Positions 6,347 to 11,470 of a stretch of DNA of 11,470 nucleotides are shown here, in pieces. Position numbers and translations under genes: made by a program. The DNA is taken from contig CAMXAV010000008.1 in NCBI GenBank assembly GCA_947179285.1, positions 1 through 11,470 on the forward strand, in the 5' to 3' direction. Source of the DNA: an uncultured Helicobacter sp. (GTDB lineage: Bacteria > Campylobacterota > Campylobacteria > Campylobacterales > Helicobacteraceae). Numbering within the stretch: position 1 is the stretch's first letter; the number at the start of each line of letters is the position of its first letter. A model generated the notes under the pieces. The model searched no databases. It had not been told where the DNA came from and saw only the letters and a program-made list of their open reading frames with translations.

Positions 6347-7306
6347 TTACTCTTCGTTGCAGATTTCTCCGCGCAAAATGGCTTGGATTGTCTTAAAACT
6401 CACGAGCAAAACGATTAAAGTCGTTAAGATAATGGAAAGATAGCCCATCAGGCAAAACATGGGATATTGCGTTTTTTCATAAGCCGTGATGAGCGCGAGA
6501 GTGAGCGCGGCAAAAGGAAAGGGAAAAGCCCACCACGAGATGAAAAATCTGATTTTATAAAAATTGCGCGCAAGGGCGAAGAGGAGGAATGCAAAAATAA
6601 TGGCGACATTTAAGAGGATTGTGGCAAAATCATCGAAAGTGCCGCCGTTGATTCTAAGATAGCTCAACATCGCCACAGCGGGAGGCGCGATAAAAATGGC
6701 AAGCGTGGGCAGAAACTTTTGCGCCACCATGCCATGAAAGATAATCCGATTAAACAAAATCGCGGTTAGGATAATCCAGAAAAAAATCCCCAATGAAAAG
6801 AAGAACATCATGGCATAATAATCGCTAAAATCTGCCCCCGCCGTTGGGACGAGGAGATTGCCCACGACAGGGATAAACCATGCGGGGTTGGAATGCGCCA
6901 TTTCGATATTGCGATTGAGCCAATATGTAATGGCATAAAAGGCGATGAAGGTTTGGAAACCTGCGCCAAGAAGAAACATCATGAGCGCGGCGGTTTGATT
7001 ATCATGAAAGATATTTGAAAGAAGTAGAGTCGACATCGAGATAGTCGCGAAAAAATTCACCTTAATGGGGTGATTAAATTCATCGAAGACGTCCTGCGGA
7101 TAGTTTAGAATCTTCAAGACATAGATTCCGACTATGATACAAGCAAGAATCACAACAATAACACAAAGAATCTGATAAAAAATAGGCGGTATCGATAGGA
7201 CATCGGCTGCCTTTTTATAATCGAGTGTCAATCCTCCAAAGCCCATAATGATAGCAAACATCATCACGGGGAAATATTGAATCTTGGACTTAGCCTCTGT
7301 CTCCAT
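6347..7306 (-). CDS. SLAC1/TehA (TDT) family membrane transporter or anion channel, 319 aa
   Basis: About ten transmembrane helices are visible, in the arrangement of the tellurite-resistance/dicarboxylate transporter family, whose structural model is TehA of Haemophilus. Supporting motifs are YFPVMMFAIIMGFGGL at the first helix (11-26), VNFFATISMSTLLLS, NPAWFIPVVGNLLVP in the middle, and FFISWWAFPFPFAALTLA in a late helix, the region that holds the gating Phe in TehA. Members move anions or C4-dicarboxylates; the substrate here is unknown, and tellurite resistance should not be assumed. ATG 7306 has AGAG-type bases before it and lies inside the last codons of mnmH (17-base overlap). The gene is clearly more AT-rich than its operon neighbours (sampled lines about 33-42% GC), and the membrane-protein acyltransferase next door is not, so hydrophobic codons alone do not explain it. 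Confidence 0.88.
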   Translation of the reverse strand: METEAKSKIQYFPVMMFAIIMGFGGLTLDYKKAADVLSIPPIFYQILCVIVVILACIIVGIYVLKILNYPQDVFDEFNHPIKVNFFATISMSTLLLSNIFHDNQTAALMMFLLGAGFQTFIAFYAITYWLNRNIEMAHSNPAWFIPVVGNLLVPTAGADFSDYYAMMFFFSLGIFFWIILTAILFNRIIFHGMVAQKFLPTLAIFIAPPAVAMLSYLRINGGTFDDFATILLNVAIIFAFLLFALARNFYKIRFFISWWAFPFPFAALTLALITAYEKTQYPMFCLMGYLSIILTTLIVLLVSFKTIQAILRGEICNEE

Positions 7307-8279
7307 TCTCGCTCTTTTCTAAGATGTCATCAATTTGGCGCAATGTCGCGTCAAGATTGCGATGTTCAATGCGCACATCGCATGCAACGCGCCGATAGAC
7401 GCGGTCGTAATATTCAGCCAACAGAATCTCGACACAACGCACAATCTCGCCACGTGCGAAATGCGTTTTGCATTGCTGCCAAGCGCTATGCTGCATATAG
7501 GGCTTGATTTTCTCCATACTCTGCTGAAAAAAAGCCAAATCCATTGTACCATATTCGGCAACAATGCGTTGCACGCGCGATTCAAAGGGCGCAACAATCT
7601 CAATCTTTTGCCCAAGTTGCATCGCTTGCGCCAAAGATTGCGGCAGAATCAAATCGCCAATGCGCTTGCTCTCGCACTCGACAAGCGCGATGTTCTTGGA
7701 ATCTAGCGCCTCGAAGAGCTCGTTTTGAAACATCTTTGTGCTTGGCTGCGTGCGCCCAAAGCCGCCAAAGCTCGAGCCCCTGTGCGCCGCGATTCCCTCG
7801 ATGTCGACGCCGTATTTGCATGCACGCACAATCTCGGTCTTGCCGCTCCCTGTGAGCCCATAGAGCACGAAGAGGCGCGATGATAGCGGCTTGGCAAAGA
7901 ACGAGCAGACATGGCTGCGGTAGCTTTTATAGCCCCCCGAAAGCCGCGCAACGCGATAGCCGATGTTGTCTAAAATCACCGCAAACGAGAGGCTGCGCTG
8001 CCCACCGCGCGCGCAATAGGCGAGAATCTTTTGCGAGGGATGAAAGCGCTCTGCGAAGCTTTGCAGATGTCGCGCCATATTTGCGCACACAAACGAAGCG
8101 CCCAGCATGCGCGCCCCGAAAGGGTCGCGGCGGTAGGTCTCGCCCACGATGTGCCTCTCGTTATCGCTTAGCACAAACAGATTCTGCGCGCGCGGGATAT
8201 GCGAATGCGCAAACTCGAGCGGCGAGCGCACATCGATGATGGTCTCAAACTCGCCAAGACAATCGGCGCTAATGTCCAT
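7290..8279 (-). CDS. mnmH: tRNA 2-selenouridine synthase MnmH (SelU), 329 aa
   Basis: MnmH replaces the sulfur of 2-thiouridine at wobble position 34 of certain tRNAs by selenium, using selenophosphate from SelD and a geranylated intermediate. The N-terminal rhodanese domain runs to about residue 125 and holds IDVRSPLEF (15-23) and the active-site loop CARGGQRS (Cys89). The C-terminal P-loop domain has GLTGSGKT (141-148, Walker A), VDIEGIAAHRGSSFGG (158-173) and ECESKRIG (201-208), all characteristic of the family. The frame is open to a TTG at 8312, but ATG 8279 gives a natural start of the rhodanese domain and overlaps pyrC by only 11 bases; a GTG directly before it is also possible. selD is not in this window, so selenium supply must come from elsewhere. 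Confidence 0.93.
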   Translation of the reverse strand: MDISADCLGEFETIIDVRSPLEFAHSHIPRAQNLFVLSDNERHIVGETYRRDPFGARMLGASFVCANMARHLQSFAERFHPSQKILAYCARGGQRSLSFAVILDNIGYRVARLSGGYKSYRSHVCSFFAKPLSSRLFVLYGLTGSGKTEIVRACKYGVDIEGIAAHRGSSFGGFGRTQPSTKMFQNELFEALDSKNIALVECESKRIGDLILPQSLAQAMQLGQKIEIVAPFESRVQRIVAEYGTMDLAFFQQSMEKIKPYMQHSAWQQCKTHFARGEIVRCVEILLAEYYDRVYRRVACDVRIEHRNLDATLRQIDDILEKSENGDRG

Positions 8280-9273
8280 CACACAGAATCCACGAGAGCG
8301 ACTCGCCCGCAAAGAGGCTCACGACACCGCCATAATCGCTCGCGACATCGAATCGCGCCTTGCGCAAGCGCACGAGCTTTTGCGGCGGGGTAAAGCCATA
8401 GATTCTCGGCGCATTCTCGCACACAAAGGCGCTCAAGCTTTGGAGCGCATTATGATTTTCAAAAAGCTCGGCGAGCGCGGGCAGCGCCACAGGCGCGCTA
8501 AACACGCCCGCGCCACATTGCGCGCATTCCTTGTGCGTGCGCAAATGCGGGGCAGAATCGCTGCCAAAGCAAAACTTTGGATTGCCAGAAAACGCGACAT
8601 CGCGCAGCGCCTGCATATCGCGCGGGAGCTTGACGCATGGCTTGCAAAACAAATGCGGCTTGAGCGCGCCGCCAAGCAAGTCATCGAGCGTGAAGAGGAG
8701 ATGGTGCAATGTGATTGTGCCAAAGGTGTTGGGAAAGCTTTCGATGAGCGCAAGCGAGCGCGCATCGCTGATGTGTTCCATAATGATTGTGAGGCGCGGA
8801 AAGTTGCGCGCAATCTCGGCGAGAATGGGCAAGAAATCGTGCTCGCGCTCGAGCACGAAGCCATTTGTCTCGGAATGGATACACAAAATCATGCCCGCCT
8901 CTTGCAACATCTCAAAAATGCGCAGATTCTCCTCGCACAGAATCGCGCTCACACCCTTTGCGCTGTTGGTCGTTACGCCTTGCGGATAGAGCTTTGTGAG
9001 CCTGATTCCGTTTTGTTTTGCGGCAGCAATCTCGTCTTTGAGCTTTGGGCTAAAAAAGAGGCTTAGAAGCGGCAGAAACGACTCGCCGCACACGGCGCGG
9101 ATTCGCGCCCCATAGTCAAGCGCCTCGCCTGTCGTGCACACGGGCGGGAGCAGATTGGGCATTATCACAGCGGCGGCAAATTGCGCGCTCGAAAGCGGCG
9201 CGACACTTTCGAGCATCGCGCCATCGCGCAAGTGCAGGTGCATATCGCATGGGCTGTTTAGCGCGAGCGTCAT
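8269..9273 (-). CDS. pyrC: Dihydroorotase PyrC, 334 aa
   Basis: Dihydroorotase closes N-carbamoyl-L-aspartate to dihydroorotate, the third step of pyrimidine synthesis, in the cytoplasm. This is the type II (bacterial PyrC, amidohydrolase) form. DMHLHLRDG (10-18) supplies metal ligands His12 and His14 and the substrate Arg16. Lys94 in LTKLYPQGVTTNS matches the carboxylated bridging lysine. His133 (CIHSE) and His167 (MEHISD) are the other metal ligands, and Asp239 in FGSDSAPH is the catalytic aspartate. The length is close to that of Escherichia coli PyrC, and all key residues are present, so it should be active. ATG 9273 overlaps the manB stop as ATGA and has GGAGG just upstream, inside the end of manB. 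Long open frames on the plus strand across this gene are GC-rich shadows. Confidence 0.96.
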   Translation of the reverse strand: MTLALNSPCDMHLHLRDGAMLESVAPLSSAQFAAAVIMPNLLPPVCTTGEALDYGARIRAVCGESFLPLLSLFFSPKLKDEIAAAKQNGIRLTKLYPQGVTTNSAKGVSAILCEENLRIFEMLQEAGMILCIHSETNGFVLEREHDFLPILAEIARNFPRLTIIMEHISDARSLALIESFPNTFGTITLHHLLFTLDDLLGGALKPHLFCKPCVKLPRDMQALRDVAFSGNPKFCFGSDSAPHLRTHKECAQCGAGVFSAPVALPALAELFENHNALQSLSAFVCENAPRIYGFTPPQKLVRLRKARFDVASDYGGVVSLFAGESLSWILCDGH

Positions 9274-10643
9274 CGTAGCTCCTCCATAACAGAATCGAGC
9301 AAGGAGCGCAACGCCTTTTCGTAGATGGCGAGATTCTCTTGCCTTGTCGATTCAAAGCGCGTAACGAGCATGGGTGTCGTGTTGCTCGCGCGCAAAAGCG
9401 CCCAGCCCTCGTCAAAGAGAATGCGCACGCCGTCAATGGTGAGCGTTTCTTTGATTGCGGGGAATCCCGCAGGCGGGGATTGCAGGCGCTTGCAAAACGC
9501 GTCAATAATGGCGAACTTCGCCGATTCTGTTGTCGGAATCTTCAGCTCATCGGTCGCATAGAGCGGCGGCAGGGAATCGAGCACGGCGTCCATGTCGATT
9601 CCGTCCTTGATGAGCTCGAGCACGCGCAACGCGGCATAGGTCGCGTCATCATAGCCAAAATAGCGGTCGTTGAAAAACAAATGCCCGCTGACTTCCGCGC
9701 CAAAGCTCGCGCCCAGTTCCTTGATTTTCGTCTTGATGTTGCTATGCCCCGTCTTGTACATCACGGCTTTGCCGATTCTGTTGATAGAATCATACATATT
9801 CATCGAGCATTTCACCTCGCCCACGACAACGGGGTTTTTGATGTTTTGCGCAAACACAATCGCGAGGTCATCGCCTTTTAGCACGCGCTTTTGCGTGAGA
9901 ACCACGAGCCTATCGCCATCGCCGTCAAACGCAAAGCCGATTCCGCCCTGCTTTGCGAGCGCGGCTTTGATGTCGCGCAAATTCTTGTCCTCTGTTGGGT
10001 CGGGGTGGTGGTTGGGGAAGTTGCCGTCAGGCTGCATGAAAAGCCCCGTGTAGCGAATCTGCAAGTTGTCCAAAATGGGCGCGATTCCTTGCGCGACAAC
10101 GCCGTTGCCGCAATCGAGCACGAGCGGAATCTGCAAGCCCCTAAGATGCGCAAACGCATGCGACAAATGCGCGATGTAGCGCGTTAGCGCATCGTCTTTG
10201 CGGATTGTCGGCTCTGCATGCGTACTGATTTTTGCGCGCACGCAATCGGCGACATCAGCGCCAAGCTGCTGCAAGTCATGCCCAAAGAAGGGCTTGCGCC
10301 CCAATGTAATCTTGAATCCATTATATTCTTTGGGGTTGTGCGAGCCCGTAATCATCACCGAAAGTTGCGGCTTTGCCGATTCTTCAAACATCGCAAAATA
10401 CGCCACAGGCGTGGGGATTAGCCCCAAATCCAAGACCTCGCAATCTGCCTTTGCAAAGCCGCTTGCGAGCCATTCAAAGAGCGTGCGCGAGTGCGTGCGC
10501 GCATCGTAGCCGATTGCGACACAACGTGTCGTTGTTTGCGGAATCCTTGCGCCAAGCAAATAGCCGATTGCCTGCACAGCAGGGGCATTGAGCTCATCGG
10601 GGAAGATTCCGCGTATGTCGTATTCGCGAAAGATATTTTGCAT
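9270..10643 (-). CDS. manB: Phosphomannomutase/phosphoglucomutase (AlgC/ManB type), 457 aa
   Basis: This alpha-D-phosphohexomutase interconverts mannose or glucose 6-phosphate and 1-phosphate, feeding GDP-mannose or UDP-glucose pathways for lipopolysaccharide and capsule sugars. All four family signatures are visible: MITGSHNP (97-104, phosphorylated Ser101), FAFDGDGDR (238-245, Mg2+ loop), AEVSGH (316-321, sugar-binding) and RASNTTP (418-424, phosphate-binding). The N-terminus FREYDIRGIFPDEL and the length match the dual-specific AlgC/ManB group, including the homologue in Helicobacter pylori; whether mannose, glucose or both is the main substrate cannot be told. ATG 10643 has AAAGG six bases upstream. 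It is the first gene of the minus-strand block and is coupled to pyrC by an ATGA overlap. It diverges from hisC across a 153-base promoter region. Confidence 0.94.
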   Translation of the reverse strand: MQNIFREYDIRGIFPDELNAPAVQAIGYLLGARIPQTTTRCVAIGYDARTHSRTLFEWLASGFAKADCEVLDLGLIPTPVAYFAMFEESAKPQLSVMITGSHNPKEYNGFKITLGRKPFFGHDLQQLGADVADCVRAKISTHAEPTIRKDDALTRYIAHLSHAFAHLRGLQIPLVLDCGNGVVAQGIAPILDNLQIRYTGLFMQPDGNFPNHHPDPTEDKNLRDIKAALAKQGGIGFAFDGDGDRLVVLTQKRVLKGDDLAIVFAQNIKNPVVVGEVKCSMNMYDSINRIGKAVMYKTGHSNIKTKIKELGASFGAEVSGHLFFNDRYFGYDDATYAALRVLELIKDGIDMDAVLDSLPPLYATDELKIPTTESAKFAIIDAFCKRLQSPPAGFPAIKETLTIDGVRILFDEGWALLRASNTTPMLVTRFESTRQENLAIYEKALRSLLDSVMEELR

Positions 10644-10667
10644 GCGCTGCCTTTAAAGTTTTGTCGT

Positions 10668-10673
10668 ATTGTA
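10668..10673 (-). promoter_or_regulatory. Probable -10 box for the manB-pyrC-mnmH-SLAC1-pseG-acyltransferase block
   Basis: TACAAT reads on the minus strand (plus strand ATTGTA) in the context GCGCTACAATACG, about 25 bases before ATG 10643. The predicted leader is short (about 18 bases) but includes the AAAGG ribosome binding site. There is no -35 at the right distance; an A-run lies just upstream. Confidence 0.5.
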
Positions 10674-10687
10674 GCGCTTTTTTGAAT

Positions 10688-10697
10688 GCAATATTGC
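10688..10697. promoter_or_regulatory. Perfect 10-bp palindrome between divergent manB and hisC promoters
   Basis: GCAATATTGC at 10688-10697 is a perfect inverted repeat without spacer. It lies about 15 bases upstream of the manB -10 box and about 38 bases upstream of the hisC -10 box, a position open to a dimeric regulator of either or both. No regulator is known from the window, and a 10-bp palindrome can arise by chance. Confidence 0.25.
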
Positions 10698-10731
10698 GCG
10701 GCTCATATTTTAGGAAATTTTATGTGTTTAT

Positions 10732-10740
10732 TGCTATAAT
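10732..10740 (+). promoter_or_regulatory. Extended -10 promoter of hisC
   Basis: TGCTATAAT is a perfect extended -10 element (TG-N-TATAAT). Alternating A/T-rich blocks upstream replace a -35 box, as is usual in epsilonproteobacteria. Transcription would start near 10747, about 50 bases before ATG 10797. Confidence 0.7.
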
Positions 10741-10796
10741 AGCCCGATTTTTATAAAGAGCTCCTAACGAGGGATTAATGGAGTGCGGAGAGGGAG

Positions 10797-11470
10797 ATGA
10801 GATTCAACGAGGCGCTGGATTGTTTGCAAACCTATGAGGCAGGCAAGCCCATAGAATTGGTTGTTGCGCAATATGGCATCGCTGCCAAAGATGTCATCAA
10901 ACTCGCGAGCAACGAGAATCCAAATGGTGTCGCGCCCGCTGTCGTGGCGCGCGTTGCAGAATCGCTTGGCAAGATGAATCTCTACCCCGATGATTCGATG
11001 AGCGCGCTCAAAAACGCTTTGGCGCGGCATTTTGATGTGCCATTTGAGCAGCTCATCATCGGCTCGGGAAGCGACCAAATCATCGAACTCGCCGTGCATG
11101 CGAAATGCCAAAAAAATGATTGCGTGCTGATGGCTGGCGTTACATTTGCGATGTACGAAATCTATGCCAAAGCCGTGCAGGCAGAGATTGTGCGCACACA
11201 AAGCGCCGAACACAATCTCGCCGAGTTTTTGGAGCTCTACCGCGCAAAATCGCCCGCAATCATCTTTCTTTGCACGCCCAACAATCCGCTTGGTGAATGC
11301 TTGAGCGCCAAAGACATCTACGCATTCTTGCGCGCAATCGATTCGCAAACGCTTGTTGTCATAGACGGCGCGTATCAGGAATATGCCGCGTTTAAAGACA
11401 AAGATTATGCCCTCTCTCCCAAAGATTTGGTCGCCGAGTTTCCCAATGTCTTATATCTTGGGACATTCTC
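10797..11470 (+). CDS. hisC: Histidinol-phosphate aminotransferase HisC (N-terminal 224 aa, runs off the window)
   Basis: HisC is a PLP-dependent class I/II aminotransferase that converts imidazole-acetol phosphate plus glutamate to L-histidinol phosphate in histidine synthesis; family members often also accept aromatic keto acids. Seen: IKLASNENPNG (34-44), LYPDDS (62-67), the PLP-phosphate-binding loop IIGSGSDQIIELAV (87-100), FLCTPNNPLGE (157-167, with the substrate-binding Asn) and VVIDGAYQEYA (187-197), where the Asp contacts the PLP ring nitrogen. The window ends at YLGTF, just before the stretch that should hold the PLP-binding lysine, so that residue cannot be checked. ATG 10797 has GGAG six bases upstream (10787-10790). 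An earlier ATG at 10778 is out of frame. The first residues align with the usual HisC N-terminus, which supports this start. Confidence 0.92.
   Translation, partial: MRFNEALDCLQTYEAGKPIELVVAQYGIAAKDVIKLASNENPNGVAPAVVARVAESLGKMNLYPDDSMSALKNALARHFDVPFEQLIIGSGSDQIIELAVHAKCQKNDCVLMAGVTFAMYEIYAKAVQAEIVRTQSAEHNLAEFLELYRAKSPAIIFLCTPNNPLGECLSAKDIYAFLRAIDSQTLVVIDGAYQEYAAFKDKDYALSPKDLVAEFPNVLYLGTF

Noticed and set aside
8280..8312. Longer N-terminus of MnmH from a TTG
   Set aside because: The extra 11 residues are not part of the rhodanese domain, and the start would be a TTG; ATG 8279 fits the family.
8149..9066. 305-codon open frame on the plus strand
   Set aside because: It lies antisense to pyrC and mnmH, which carry complete catalytic motifs; the frame is a product of GC-rich codon bias and shows no family motif.
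9339..9881. 180-codon open frame on the plus strand
   Set aside because: Antisense shadow of manB; Arg/His-rich composition without domain motifs.
10764..11348. 194-codon open frame on the minus strand
   Set aside because: It is antisense to hisC, whose motifs are clear; no motif or ribosome binding site supports it.

Overview
The window looks like a chromosomal segment of an epsilonproteobacterium, most likely a Helicobacter or close relative with a fairly high GC content. The reasons are the fliL-acpS gene pair (known side by side in Helicobacter pylori), a stand-alone pseG of the pseudaminic acid pathway, a phosphomannomutase of the AlgC/ManB type, good Shine-Dalgarno sites, and TATAAT-like -10 boxes without a clear -35. 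I cannot name the species.

Layout. (1) 1-1510, plus strand, AT-rich: the last 18 codons of a DMT-type membrane transporter, an unrecognised small ORF, and a complete EamA/DMT transporter. (2) 1519-3284, minus strand: a DUF4214-like protein with a disordered acidic tail, then fliL and acpS, which overlap as GTGA. (3) 3392-4519, plus strand: a GT4-type glycosyltransferase with its own promoter, divergent from the DUF4214-like gene. (4) 4497-10643, minus strand: a six-gene block, manB/algC - pyrC - mnmH(selU) - SLAC1/TehA-type transporter - pseG - acyltransferase 3. Every junction is an overlap or a gap of a few bases. It reads as one operon started by a promoter at about 10670 and ends by overlapping the 3' end of the glycosyltransferase gene. 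(5) 10797 to the edge, plus strand: hisC, cut just before the expected PLP lysine, with a clear extended -10 promoter.

Biology. The glycosyltransferase, manB/algC, pseG and the acyltransferase point to synthesis of surface or flagellar glycans (hexose-1-phosphate supply, pseudaminic acid, sugar transfer, O-acylation). fliL fits the flagellar theme but lies in a different transcription unit. In the big operon the sugar genes are interleaved with pyrimidine synthesis (pyrC), tRNA wobble selenation (mnmH) and a low-GC anion channel/exporter gene that appears to be a later arrival.

I see no CRISPR array, insertion sequence, tRNA or rRNA, and no clearly new multi-gene defence system. The most unusual signals are a by-eye excess of GAATC/GATTC with near-absence of GACTC/GAGTC, the acyltransferase coupled to pseG, and the DUF4214-like protein with its low-complexity tail. 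Intergenic stretches are all under 300 bases: 60-232, 2421-2480, 3285-3391 and 10644-10796.
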